NCBI RefSeq assembly: GCF_007829525.1
Contig: NZ_VLJP01000012.1
Location: forward strand, 13,008-76,502
From: Mesorhizobium sp. J18
Lineage (GTDB): Bacteria; Pseudomonadota; Alphaproteobacteria; Rhizobiales; Rhizobiaceae
Direction: 5' to 3'
DNA: 63,495 nt
Positions 30,051 to 38,605 of this stretch are shown piece after piece (position 1 is the stretch's first letter; every line of letters starts with the position of its first letter). The notes under the pieces are model-generated. The model worked only from the letters and a program-made list of their open reading frames with translations, was not told the DNA's origin and made no database searches. A program made the translations under genes and the position numbers.

Positions 30051-31220
30051 ATGGCACGTTACGACATCGTGATCATCGGCGGTGCGATCGTGGGCAGTTC
30101 GATCGCATGGTATTTGCGCGAGGAGAAGTATGCCGGTTCGATCGCACTGATAGAGCGCGATCCAAGCTTCGCCCGTTCCGCCACCACATTGTCATGCGCC
30201 TCGATCCGTCAGCAATTTTCGATTCCCGAGAATATCAGGCTTTCACAATTTACCCTGGGCCTGTTCCGCGAGTTGCGCTCCCGCTTCGGGGAAGATGCCG
30301 ATATCGCCTTCCGTGAGAAAGGCTATCTCATCCTCGCCAGCGAGGCGGGGCTGCCGGTGCTCAAGGCCAATCATGCGATACAGGAAGCGGAAGGCGCCGA
30401 CATCCTTCTGGAAGACCCGACCGCATTGAAGAACCGCTTTTCGTGGATCTCGACGGAGGGTATCGCCGCCGGCGCCTATGGATGCAGCGGCGAGGGCTGG
30501 TTCGACGCCCATGCCCTGCTCTCCCTTTTCCGCAAGGGCCTGAAGACCCGGAACATCGATTTCATATCCGGTGCGGTAACGGGAATTAGGCTCGAGGGCA
30601 GCCGCGTGACCGCGGTCGAGCTCGCAAATGGTGAGACAATCGAGGCCGGCACTGTCGTGAATGCCGCCGGCACAGGGGCTGGCCGGGTCGCAGCCATGGC
30701 GGGACTTTATCTGCCGGTGGAGCCGCGAAAACGTTCGGTTTTCGTTTTCGAGGCGCGGGAGCATTTCGACGACATGCCGCTTCTGGTCGATCCCTCCGGT
30801 ATCTATGTGCGCCCCGAGGGCAGCGTCTACATAACAGGCGGTGCCGAAGCGCACGAGACCGACAAGGCGGCGGATCCGGAAGACTTCGATCCCGATTGGC
30901 CGCTCTTCGAGGAGGTTATCTGGCCGGTGCTTGCCGAGCGCATCCCGGCCTTCGAGGCCATCAAGCAGACGGGCGGATGGGCGGGCCATTACGACTACAA
31001 CACCCTGGATCAGAACGCCGTCATCGGGCCGCATCCGGAAGTGGAGAATTTCCTCTTCTGCAATGGATTTTCGGGCCATGGCCTGCAGCAGGCTCCCGCG
31101 GCCGGCAAGGCCATCGCCGAGCTTGTCGTTCATGGGCGCTACCGCACCATCGACTGCTCGGCCTTCGGCTATGAGCGCATTACCGAAAACCGGCCCTTTC
31201 GAGAGCTCAATGTAATCTGA
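30051..31220 (+). CDS. FAD-dependent oxidoreductase, FOXRED1/sarcosine-oxidase-like (DAO superfamily)
   Basis: This 389-residue flavoprotein starts with a dinucleotide fold (YDIVIIGGAIVGSSIAWYL). It then has TLSCASIRQQFSIPENIRLS, a segment close to mitochondrial FOXRED1 and bacterial sarcosine or D-amino-acid oxidases, and ends with FCNGFSGHGLQQAPAAGKAI. It oxidises an N-methyl or amino acid, or works as an assembly flavoprotein; the sequence does not decide. The start is placed at MARYDIV (30051), after a GAGG site, leaving a 116-base divergent promoter region with the CitE-like gene. Confidence 0.88.
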   Translation: MARYDIVIIGGAIVGSSIAWYLREEKYAGSIALIERDPSFARSATTLSCASIRQQFSIPENIRLSQFTLGLFRELRSRFGEDADIAFREKGYLILASEAGLPVLKANHAIQEAEGADILLEDPTALKNRFSWISTEGIAAGAYGCSGEGWFDAHALLSLFRKGLKTRNIDFISGAVTGIRLEGSRVTAVELANGETIEAGTVVNAAGTGAGRVAAMAGLYLPVEPRKRSVFVFEAREHFDDMPLLVDPSGIYVRPEGSVYITGGAEAHETDKAADPEDFDPDWPLFEEVIWPVLAERIPAFEAIKQTGGWAGHYDYNTLDQNAVIGPHPEVENFLFCNGFSGHGLQQAPAAGKAIAELVVHGRYRTIDCSAFGYERITENRPFRELNVI

Positions 31221-31369
31221 TTTTCCCGGCAAAGTCCGACGACAGGATCATGCGGATCCTGCCGCACGTGCGGTTTCACCGCAACGTGACTTCTTCTTGA
31301 GGGGTGGTCTGCCTAAATTGCCTGCAAAAGCACAAAAAAGGGGCCGTCAGGAGCGGAATTTTCTCACCT

Positions 31370-32125
31370 ATGGCAGGACATGCTTTTCTCCTCAAAGTAA
31401 CGCTTACCCTTTTCGCGGTCATCTTTTCCGGCGCCGTACAGGCTCAACAACGCACGCAGAAGCCGCTGGGTGTCGTCGAGCTGTTTACGAGCCAGGGATG
31501 CAGCTCCTGCCCGCCCGCCGACCACGTATTCAGCAGCATAGTCCGTAATGGTAATGCCGTGGCTTTGGCCTATCACGTGGATTACTGGGACTATCTCGGC
31601 TGGAAGGATACGCTTGCCACCAAAGAGAACACCAAGCGGCAGCGCGATTATGCACAGATGCTCGAAAGCCCAGTCTATACGCCGCAAGTGGTCATAAACG
31701 GCCGTGTCCATCTTCCCGGCTGGCGCGGTGAGGAAATCGAGGATGCGCTGAAGACCATGGACGGTACGCCGGAGGGACTGACGGTGGATGTTAACGTTTC
31801 CGAAACGGCAGACAGCGTGATCATCGAGACCGGCGACGTCCCGCAAAGGACAAAGGCTCATGTCGTCCTCGTCTATTTCACCACGCGGCAGGCGGTGGAG
31901 ATAAAACGCGGCGAAAATGACGGCAAACTGGTCGAATATTGGAATGCCGTTACCGATCTGCAGACGATCGGGATGTGGCATGGCAAGGCGACGCGCTTCG
32001 AGCTGCCGCGCAGCGAGGTGGAAAAGCAGGACGGGGGTTGCGCGGTCCTGCTGCAGAGCGTGGAGGACGGCGCGAAGCCCGGCCCGGTCCTCGGCGCGGC
32101 AATGATCAGGCCGCCTCAATCCTGA
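31370..32125 (+). CDS. DUF1223 secreted thioredoxin-fold protein
   Basis: This 251-residue protein has a signal peptide (MAGHAFLLKVTLTLFAVIFS, cleavage near VQAQ). The DUF1223 hallmark VVELFTSQGCSSCPPADHVF follows, a CxxC (CSSC) in a thioredoxin-like fold, then YHVDYWDYLGWKDTLA and YTPQVVINGR. It is probably a periplasmic disulfide-handling or redox protein; the function of DUF1223 is not established. The chosen ATG gives a clean signal peptide; an in-frame GTG at 31304 is a less likely start. Its 3' end faces a minus-strand structured RNA and terminator. Confidence 0.87.
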   Translation: MAGHAFLLKVTLTLFAVIFSGAVQAQQRTQKPLGVVELFTSQGCSSCPPADHVFSSIVRNGNAVALAYHVDYWDYLGWKDTLATKENTKRQRDYAQMLESPVYTPQVVINGRVHLPGWRGEEIEDALKTMDGTPEGLTVDVNVSETADSVIIETGDVPQRTKAHVVLVYFTTRQAVEIKRGENDGKLVEYWNAVTDLQTIGMWHGKATRFELPRSEVEKQDGGCAVLLQSVEDGAKPGPVLGAAMIRPPQS

Positions 32126-32128
32126 AAC

Positions 32129-32328
32129 GAAAAAACCGGCATTGGCATTGGCCAATACCGGTCATGATTGCTTTGGGATCGTCGCACTTCTAAGCCTCCG
32201 GGGATACCCGGAGTTGGTTCGATCCGGCCATGACCCCGTGGGCGGGGGGCTTGGGGTTTACGGAGCCGGTGTCCGGACCGAACCGTCTCAGGCAACGAGT
32301 GGATCGTTGCGGGACATTGGGGCGTTAG
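32129..32328 (-). ncRNA. ssrS: Structured small RNA, candidate 6S RNA
   Basis: No coding gene fits 32126-32501, but the minus strand folds strongly. In order it has a 7-bp hairpin GCAACGA/TCGTTGC (32310-32292), a long 12-bp arm with one mismatch (32284-32273 with 32227-32216) enclosing a CCCCG/CGGGG hairpin, and a 7-bp hairpin CTCCGGG/CCCGGAG (32213-32196). Then comes GCTTAGAAGTGCGACGAT (32195-32178), close to the E. coli 6S RNA segment that follows its apical hairpin, as I recall it. A terminator ends it. The 5' end is a guess from an AT-rich -10-like stretch near 32336. 6S identity is unproven; structured RNA is well supported. Confidence 0.55.
32130..32162 (-). terminator. Intrinsic terminator of the structured RNA
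   Basis: On the minus strand, ACCGG-T-ATTGGC / GCCAAT-G-CCGGT forms an 11-bp stem with one mismatch and a 4-base loop, followed by TTTTTT (32135-32130). This orientation shows that a minus-strand transcript ends here, although the nearest coding gene is on the other strand and converges. Confidence 0.88.
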
Positions 32329-32501
32329 CTTGGATAATTTACGGCAAGAATGTGGCAGAACATCACCAATTCCGACACTGTGTTCTGTTTCGTGAGGAGC
32401 CATGACTGCCTGCGCACGTTCTGGTTGTTTCAGCCGGGGACTTGCATTTCATCTTTCAACGCGCGAACCTTGTCGCCACGGTGTCACAAAAGGGCAGATA
32501 G

Positions 32502-32888
32502 ATGGTGGATCGTGGCAGTGGAGCGGAGGATAGGGAAGATTCCGGGATATTGATCCCACTCCACGAGGTGAGGCGAGCAAGGCTCGATCTGCCTGTTACC
32601 TTCGAGCGCCGCGAGCTTGATGCGATTCTCCGCGTCTATGGCCGCATGGTGGCCGCCGGAGAGTGGCGCGACTATGCGATCGACCATCTGAAGGATCGCG
32701 CGGTTTTCTCGGTCTTCCGGCGCAGCAGCGAGGTTCCGCTGTTCCAGGTCGTGAAGATCCCGAAACTTGCCCGCAAACAGGGCGCCTACTGCGTGGTGGC
32801 GGCGAGCGGTGCAATCATGAAGCGCGGCCACGAGCTCGCGCGTGTGCTTAGCTTCTTCGACAAGACATTGAAGCTCGTGCGGGCATAA
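32502..32888 (+). CDS. DUF2794 protein
   Basis: This 128-residue protein matches DUF2794, a single-domain family nearly confined to Alphaproteobacteria. Recognisable segments are VTFERRELDAILRVYGRMVAAGEWRDY and SEVPLFQVVKIPKLARKQGAYCVV. There is no signal peptide, membrane segment or known catalytic motif, and function is unknown. It stands alone: divergent from the structured RNA upstream and convergent with the GNAT gene. Confidence 0.87.
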   Translation: MVDRGSGAEDREDSGILIPLHEVRRARLDLPVTFERRELDAILRVYGRMVAAGEWRDYAIDHLKDRAVFSVFRRSSEVPLFQVVKIPKLARKQGAYCVVAASGAIMKRGHELARVLSFFDKTLKLVRA

Positions 32889-32918
32889 AGCAGGCGTTTT
32901 CCGGCGAGGGGGCCAATC

Positions 32919-33485
32919 TCAAGCCTGGCGGAACATCTTCTCCGGGAGAGATTCGGGATCCGGCGGAGTGGCTGTGCCACCGTTCATCTCGAGCTGCATG
33001 AATACCGTATCTAGCCAGCGGCCGAATTTATAGCCGGATCCGACAAGGTTGCCTGCGTGGCGGAAACCTGCCGCCTCGTGCAAGCGCACCGAGGCGCGAT
33101 GATTCGCGCCGTCGCCGATGACGGCGATCATCTGGCGGAAGCCAAGTTGCGTGCTTTCGGCAATAAGGGCATCCAGTAATTTCCGGCCAAGGCCTCTGCC
33201 CTGTGCCGCCGGAGCGATATATACGGAATCCTCTACGATGAACCGATAGGCACGGCGCGGGCGGAACGGGCCTGCATAGGCATAGCCCAGTATCCGTCCA
33301 TTCTGCTCGGCGACGAGATAAGGATAGCCTTTGGAGACGAGCGCCTCATGCCGCTCCGCCATGTCTTCCCGGCTCGGCGGTTCGAGCTCATAGCTTGCGG
33401 TGCCATGAGCCACGGCATGGCCGTAGATCGCGGTGATTGCAGCTATATCCGCCGGAGTGGCGGCTCGGATCGAGATTTCACCCAT
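32919..33485 (-). CDS. GNAT N-acetyltransferase (phosphinothricin acetyltransferase-like)
   Basis: This 188-residue GNAT enzyme of the Pat/Bar/MnaT group transfers acetyl from acetyl-CoA to amines. N-terminal EISIRAATPADIAAITAIYG, the acetyl-CoA loop VYIAPAAQGRGLGRKLLDAL (the Q/RxxGxG/A signature), and HEAAGFRHAGNLVGSGYKFG are characteristic. Bacterial members acetylate methionine derivatives or phosphinothricin-like compounds; the true substrate is not shown. It is a single gene between DUF2794 and the Bax inhibitor-1 gene. Confidence 0.9.
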   Translation of the reverse strand: MGEISIRAATPADIAAITAIYGHAVAHGTASYELEPPSREDMAERHEALVSKGYPYLVAEQNGRILGYAYAGPFRPRRAYRFIVEDSVYIAPAAQGRGLGRKLLDALIAESTQLGFRQMIAVIGDGANHRASVRLHEAAGFRHAGNLVGSGYKFGRWLDTVFMQLEMNGGTATPPDPESLPEKMFRQA

Positions 33486-33533
33486 GGATGGATTTCTGTG
33501 CCCAGGACGACATTTGATGGCAGGAAGAGGCCC

Positions 33534-33562
33534 AAAAGAAAAGGGCGACCAAAAGGCCGCCC
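33534..33562 (-). terminator. Intrinsic terminator after the Bax inhibitor-1 gene
   Basis: On the minus strand, GGGCGGCC-TTTT-GGTCGCCC pairs as an 8-bp stem with one mismatch and is followed by TTTTCTTTT. It begins 27 bases past the stop of the Bax inhibitor-1-like gene (33589) and lies upstream of the GNAT start (33485), separating the two units. Confidence 0.82.
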
Positions 33563-33588
33563 GCTCTTAATTCATTGCTCCGCCCGGC

Positions 33589-34332
33589 TTACTCGCGATT
33601 GCCGAGGAATTGCAGCAGGAACATGAACATGTTGATGAAGTCGAGATAGAGCCTCAGGGCGCCCATGATCGCCTTGCGGCCGGCGACGAGCGTGTCGTCA
33701 CCCTCGTAATACATCTCCTTGATCTGCTGGGTGTCGTAGGCCGTCAGGCCGGCGAAGACCAGCACGCCGATCGCCGAGATGGCGAACTGCAGGGCGGAAG
33801 AGGCCAGGAAGATGTTGACGAGCGAGGCCAGGATGAGGCCGATCAGTCCCATGAACAGGAACGACCCCATGCCCGTGAGATCACGCTTCGTCGTATAGCC
33901 CCAGAGCGACAATGCGCCGAAGGAGGCCGCCGTGATGAAGAAGGTGCGGACGATGCTCTGACCCGTATAGACGAGGAAGATCGTCGAAAGGGACAGGCCG
34001 ACAAGGGCCGAGTAGACCCAGAAAGTCGTCTGCGCCGCTGGAACGCTCATCCTATGGATGCGGAAGCTCAGGAAGAATACGAGTGCGAGCGGGGCCAGTA
34101 TGACCACCCAGCGGAAGGCGCTGGCATAGATAAGCTGGCCGAATGCCGTAAGCTGGCCGTCGGCGACGGCGAAGTTGAATGCGCCCCAAGCGGCCACGCC
34201 GGTGATTACGAGACCGAGCGCCATCAGGTTATAGACCCTGATCATATAGGCGCGAAGGCCTTCGTCTATGGCAGCGTCTGCGTAACCGGCGGTCGCGATA
34301 CGAGCCTGATAATTGCGAAGGGGTTCAGCCAT
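33589..34332 (-). CDS. Bax inhibitor-1 / YccA family membrane protein
   Basis: This 247-residue protein has seven predicted membrane segments and the family signature near the C-terminus: ISAIGVLVFAGLTAYDTQQIKEMY and LRLYLDFINMFMFLLQFLGN, with the conserved acidic residues thought to gate Ca or proton leak. E. coli YccA modulates FtsH; the general role is membrane stress control. The ATG at 34332 is supported by GAGGAAATC; the longer frame has no family match. Single-gene unit with its own terminator. Confidence 0.93.
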   Translation of the reverse strand: MAEPLRNYQARIATAGYADAAIDEGLRAYMIRVYNLMALGLVITGVAAWGAFNFAVADGQLTAFGQLIYASAFRWVVILAPLALVFFLSFRIHRMSVPAAQTTFWVYSALVGLSLSTIFLVYTGQSIVRTFFITAASFGALSLWGYTTKRDLTGMGSFLFMGLIGLILASLVNIFLASSALQFAISAIGVLVFAGLTAYDTQQIKEMYYEGDDTLVAGRKAIMGALRLYLDFINMFMFLLQFLGNRE

Positions 34333-34523
34333 GATTTCCTCTACTGCTTCTGTTCCGTCGGGTGTCGGGCACACGCCCAGGCGCCGCTGGCGGAACTCCA
34401 GCATGCCTGACGGGAAATATGAGGATAATTTCGGATTACGACAAGACTATTGCGCTGGGAAATTTAGCGTGAAAGCGGCATTTTGTCCTGTTTCCGGCTG
34501 AATCGTGCAACTGCTAGCCTCTG

Positions 34524-37073
34524 TCAAAGATTGCGCAGGACCGGAGCGGCCTTGTGGCCGAGAACGCGCCATGTGCCGATCAGACCGAAACCGACCGTCA
34601 GGACAAGGGCTGCCAGAATAGTGAAGACCGCCACATCCGGCAGGAAAACCACGGGCAGGTTCATGATCTGAGAGACCACGAACCAGGCAGCGGCAGTGCC
34701 TGCTGCCAGCGCGAAAATGGCAGTCGCTAGGCCGATCAGCATATATTCGAGGGAGAAGGCCGCGATCAGGGTTCGCCGCGTCGCGCCGAGCGTCTTCAAG
34801 ACCACGGCATCATGAATGCGAGCGCGGTTTCCTGCCGCAAGCGCCCCCGAAAGCACGAGCACGGAAGCGACGAGCGCGACGGCCGCCGCGACCCGGATCG
34901 CCGTGGCGAGCTGGCCAACAAGGCGGTTCACCACGTCGAGGGCATCCTTCACCCTGACCGTGGTGACCGACGGGAAGGCGCGCGTGACCGCGTTCAAGAG
35001 ACGTGATTCGTCGGTGCTGCTCGCCTGTTCGTCGAGAAGAGTCGCCAGCCAGGAATGAGGGGCGCCTGCGAAACTGGTGGGCGAGAAGACCATGACGAAA
35101 TTGATGCCCAGCGATTCCCACTGGACCTGCCGGAAATTGGCGATGCGCGCCATGATGTTGCGACCGAGCACGTTGACGGTGATCGTGTCGCCTATTTTCA
35201 GCCCGATCTCGCGTCCTTCCTCTTCCGAGAAGGAGACGAGCGGCTCGCCGTCATAGTCTTCGGGCCACCATTCACCTTCGGTCAGGGTGGAATTTTCCGG
35301 CGGATTCTTCGCATAGGTTATGCCGCGATCACCCCGCAGGACCCAGGCGCCTTCCGGCGGAACCTTGATTTGCCGCACGTCGGTGCCGTTTAGCGCCGTG
35401 ATGCGGCCGCGCAACATCGGCACGCGCACCAGTTTGCCTCCCGGCGCTTGGCGTTCGATCAAGGCCGCGAAATCGTCCACCTGGGCGCTCTGGATGTCGA
35501 CGAAGAAGAAATTCGGCGCCTGTTCCGGCAGATTGCCTGTGATCTGCCGACGCAGATTGCCGTCAATCAGAGCCAGCGTCACCAGCAAGGTGAGGCCGAG
35601 GCCCAATGAAAGCACCACGGATGGCGTCAATGCGCCCGGCCGGTAAATGTTGCCCAGCGCAAGCCGCAGCGGAGTAGAGCGCACCCTCGGACTTTGTCGC
35701 GCAAGCCATTGAACGAGAGAGCCAACGCCTCTCAGCACAGCGAAGGCGAAGATGGCCGCGCCGACGAAGATGGCGGCGACGCGCCGCTCGTCGGAGAACC
35801 AGATGGCCAGCAGGGCCAGTATCGCCGCAATGGCAATGGCGGCAGCGAGATAAACGGGGCGTGGCCAGCCGCGGGCATCGACGCCCATCTCGCGGAAGAG
35901 CGCGGTGGCCGGAACATCCCGCGCACGGCCGAGCGGAAGCAGCGCAAAGGCGAGCGTGACAAGGATGCCGAACAAGGCTGCGATGCCGAGGGCTCCCGGA
36001 TAGATGCCGCCCTGCGCCGGCACGGGAAGAACGGAGGCGAGGGCGGCGCTGGCGGCAAAAGGCATGGTTGCGCCAAGCACGAGGCCGATGGCGATGCCTA
36101 TCAGAGCGATAATCAGGATCTGCACCAGATAGACGGTGAAGACGAAGCCGCCGGATGCGCCGAGGCTCTTGAAGGTGGCGATCACGGCGCGCTTGCCGTC
36201 CAGATAGGCGCGTACGGCATTCGCCACCCCTACTCCGCCGACGACCAGGGCCGTCAGCCCGACAAGGGTCAGGAACTGCGAAAAACGCTCGATATTGGAG
36301 GACAGGGCAGGGGCGGCGTTCAACCGGCTGCGGATGCTCCAACCTGCTTCGGGAAGCTCTTCTGCGGCACGGTTGCGGATGTCGGAAATCTCCGCCTCTC
36401 CCGCCTCGGCAAGCTGGAGCTTGTAATTGTACTCGACCAGGCTGCCGGGCTGGACAAGACCCGAGGCGCGCAATCCATCCAGCGAGACCATGAGCCGCGG
36501 CGCGAAACCGAATCCGTCGGAGATCGCGTCGGGTTCGGTAAGGAGCATGGCGCGAAGTTCGAAGCTTCCGCTGCCCAGCATCAACCTGTCGCCGATCTGG
36601 AGGCCGAGACGTTCGAGAAGGAGGGCCGGAGCGACCGCGCCATGCGCACCGCCCCTCTCGCCGAATAGCTTGTCATGGGGAAGCGCGGGTTCCGTCACCA
36701 ACGCGCCGTAGAGCGGATAGGCCGCATCGACGGCCTTCACCTCTACAAGCGCCTGGTCGGACCCGTCCTCGAGCCGGGCCATGGAACGCATGTTAGCGCT
36801 AACAGCAAGGGTGCCGAGGCCCTCCAGGAAAGCCAGCTCGGCTTCGGAGGCCTCGCGTTGGTTGAGCTGGAAGCGGATATCGCCGCCGAGCAGTTCCTGT
36901 CCCTGGCCGGCGACACCCGTCCCGATCGCCCGTGCGACGGAATTGACCCCGCCGATGGCGGCGACGCCCAGCGCGATGCAGGCCAGGAAGACGATAAAAC
37001 CTTTGAGTCCTCCGCGCATTTCACGCAGGGAAAAGCGTAGGGTGAGTCGGAACGTTCGTATGAGGCCGCTCAT
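34524..37073 (-). CDS. ABC transporter permease, FtsX/YbbP type
   Basis: This permease of about 849 residues has duplicated FtsX-like membrane domains: one N-terminal segment, a large periplasmic domain, three segments around residues 265-390, then a second periplasmic region and C-terminal three-segment block (ending GLIGTWRVLGHKAAPVLRNL). It pairs with the ATPase gene just upstream. This corresponds to the E. coli ybbA-ybbP arrangement next to tesA. The substrate is unknown (lysophospholipid or long-chain compounds have been proposed for the group). The start at 37073 is chosen because it is 49 bases after the ATPase stop; an ATG at 37139 would overlap it. Confidence 0.9.
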   Translation of the reverse strand: MSGLIRTFRLTLRFSLREMRGGLKGFIVFLACIALGVAAIGGVNSVARAIGTGVAGQGQELLGGDIRFQLNQREASEAELAFLEGLGTLAVSANMRSMARLEDGSDQALVEVKAVDAAYPLYGALVTEPALPHDKLFGERGGAHGAVAPALLLERLGLQIGDRLMLGSGSFELRAMLLTEPDAISDGFGFAPRLMVSLDGLRASGLVQPGSLVEYNYKLQLAEAGEAEISDIRNRAAEELPEAGWSIRSRLNAAPALSSNIERFSQFLTLVGLTALVVGGVGVANAVRAYLDGKRAVIATFKSLGASGGFVFTVYLVQILIIALIGIAIGLVLGATMPFAASAALASVLPVPAQGGIYPGALGIAALFGILVTLAFALLPLGRARDVPATALFREMGVDARGWPRPVYLAAAIAIAAILALLAIWFSDERRVAAIFVGAAIFAFAVLRGVGSLVQWLARQSPRVRSTPLRLALGNIYRPGALTPSVVLSLGLGLTLLVTLALIDGNLRRQITGNLPEQAPNFFFVDIQSAQVDDFAALIERQAPGGKLVRVPMLRGRITALNGTDVRQIKVPPEGAWVLRGDRGITYAKNPPENSTLTEGEWWPEDYDGEPLVSFSEEEGREIGLKIGDTITVNVLGRNIMARIANFRQVQWESLGINFVMVFSPTSFAGAPHSWLATLLDEQASSTDESRLLNAVTRAFPSVTTVRVKDALDVVNRLVGQLATAIRVAAAVALVASVLVLSGALAAGNRARIHDAVVLKTLGATRRTLIAAFSLEYMLIGLATAIFALAAGTAAAWFVVSQIMNLPVVFLPDVAVFTILAALVLTVGFGLIGTWRVLGHKAAPVLRNL

Positions 37074-37122
37074 CGCAGCCACTCGAATTGCGGGCTTGCC
37101 ATCGGAAACGTTTGCATCGCGA

Positions 37123-37827
37123 TCAGGCCGTTGCCGCAAATGCGGCAGGCTGTTCTATCCGCCCGGAGCGCATGGCCACCTGCCGGTCGCAGCGCGCAGC
37201 AAGCGCCGGGTCGTGGGTAACGAGCATCAAAGTAGTGCCGCGTTCGGCAGCCTTGGCGAAGAGCATGTCGGCGATCTGCCTTCCTGTCAGCTGGTCGAGA
37301 TTGCCGGTCGGTTCGTCGGCAATCAGGATCGCAGGCTGCGGCGCCAGTGCGCGGGCAATCGCCACACGCTGCTGTTCGCCGCCGGAAAGTTCGCCGGGAT
37401 AATGCGTCAGCCGCTCCTGGAGGCCGACGGCGGACAATTCCTTTTCCGCAATACGAAAGGGATCGGGATGACCTGCAAGTTCGAGCGGCACGGCGACGTT
37501 TTCCAGCGCCGTCATATTGGGGATGAGGTGAAATGACTGGAAGACAATGCCGACGCTTCGTCCGCGGAAGGCGGCGATCTCATCCTCGCTGCGCTCATTG
37601 ATGACCTCTCCGGCTATCTTGACCGTGCCCCGGTCAACGCGCTCCAGCCCCGCAATCACCATTAAAAGCGTCGATTTTCCTGAGCCCGAAGGTCCGACCA
37701 CCGCAGTCGATTCGCCGCGCGCAACCTGAAGGCTCACTCCCTTCAGGACATGGACAGAGGAAGCTCCTTCGCCCAATGTGAGGGAAACATCGTGCAGTTC
37801 GATGACGGCTTCTGTCACGGAGAGCAT
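37123..37827 (-). CDS. ABC transporter ATP-binding protein, YbbA/LolD-like
   Basis: This 234-residue ATPase has Walker A GPSGSGKSTLLMVIAG, Q-loop RSVGIVFQSFHLIPNMTALE, signature LSGGEQQRVAIARAL, Walker B ILIADEPTGNLD and H-loop LMLVTHDPALA. The mechanotransmission/MacB-LolD subgroup is clear. It drives the large FtsX-type permease encoded 49 bases downstream. It is divergent from the GDSL esterase gene with a 56-base gap, which must contain both promoters. Cargo is not known. Confidence 0.94.
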   Translation of the reverse strand: MLSVTEAVIELHDVSLTLGEGASSVHVLKGVSLQVARGESTAVVGPSGSGKSTLLMVIAGLERVDRGTVKIAGEVINERSEDEIAAFRGRSVGIVFQSFHLIPNMTALENVAVPLELAGHPDPFRIAEKELSAVGLQERLTHYPGELSGGEQQRVAIARALAPQPAILIADEPTGNLDQLTGRQIADMLFAKAAERGTTLMLVTHDPALAARCDRQVAMRSGRIEQPAAFAATA

Positions 37828-37883
37828 ACCCTATATGAGTACAAAAGAAGGGGCGGCAATTCCGCCAATATGGGTTGAGATTA

Positions 37884-38525
37884 ATGGCTTTCAAACATCT
37901 TGCACGCCTGTTCTTCGCCACGACCCTGACATTTCTCTCCGTCTTCGCAGCCTTTGCCGAGCCAGTGCGTATCGTCGGCTTCGGCGATAGCCTGATGGCG
38001 GGATACCAACTCGCGCCTGGAGAATCCTTTCCGGAAAAGCTTCAGGAAGCGCTGCATGAGAAGGGATACGACATCGAGGTCGCCAATGCGGGCGTTTCGG
38101 GCGACACCACGAGCGGCGGTCTTTCGCGGCTCGACTGGTCCGTCCCGGATGGCACGGATGTCGTAATCCTGGAACTGGGCGCCAACGACATGCTGCGCGG
38201 CGTTTCTCCGAAGGTGGTCGAAGAAAACCTTGCCGAGATGATCGAGAAATTGCAGGCGCGCGGGATTCGCATCCTGCTCGTCGGTATGATGGCCGCCCCC
38301 AATCTCGGGGCCGATTATGCCGAAGCCTTCAATGCCATCTATCCGCGACTGGCTGAAAAATATGATGTCCCGCTGCATCCATTCTTTCTCGACGGCGTTG
38401 CCGCCAACGCGGCCATGCAACTCCAGGACGGGATGCATCCCAACGCAGAAGGCGTGAACATTATGGTCGAGAGAATCCTTCCGGTGATGGAGGAGATGCT
38501 TTCGAAGGAAAAGACAGACGCCTGA
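37884..38525 (+). CDS. GDSL arylesterase / lysophospholipase, TesA-like
   Basis: This 213-residue periplasmic SGNH hydrolase begins with a signal peptide (MAFKHLARLFFATTLTFLSV, cleavage near FAEP). The four blocks are visible: GFGDSLMAGYQL with the nucleophile Ser, NAGVSGDTTSGG, LELGANDMLRG, and DGMHPN carrying Asp and His. It is a thioesterase, arylesterase or lysophospholipase similar to E. coli TesA. It is divergent from the ybbA/ybbP-type ABC genes, conserving the tesA-ybbA-ybbP block known from gammaproteobacteria. Confidence 0.93.
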   Translation: MAFKHLARLFFATTLTFLSVFAAFAEPVRIVGFGDSLMAGYQLAPGESFPEKLQEALHEKGYDIEVANAGVSGDTTSGGLSRLDWSVPDGTDVVILELGANDMLRGVSPKVVEENLAEMIEKLQARGIRILLVGMMAAPNLGADYAEAFNAIYPRLAEKYDVPLHPFFLDGVAANAAMQLQDGMHPNAEGVNIMVERILPVMEEMLSKEKTDA

Positions 38526-38605
38526 TCCCATTCCCCACAAACCGCTTGCCCTTGAAGGCAATCGGTGATTCGCTGAGGACAACGTCCCGATTCGAGGAGG
38601 TAGCC

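Noticed and set aside
32129-32328. tmRNA, RNase P RNA or SRP RNA reading of the structured element
   Set aside because: No tag-coding frame, no GAGGAAAGTCCGGGC-type P RNA core, and no GGTCAGGTCCGGAAGGAA SRP loop on either strand.
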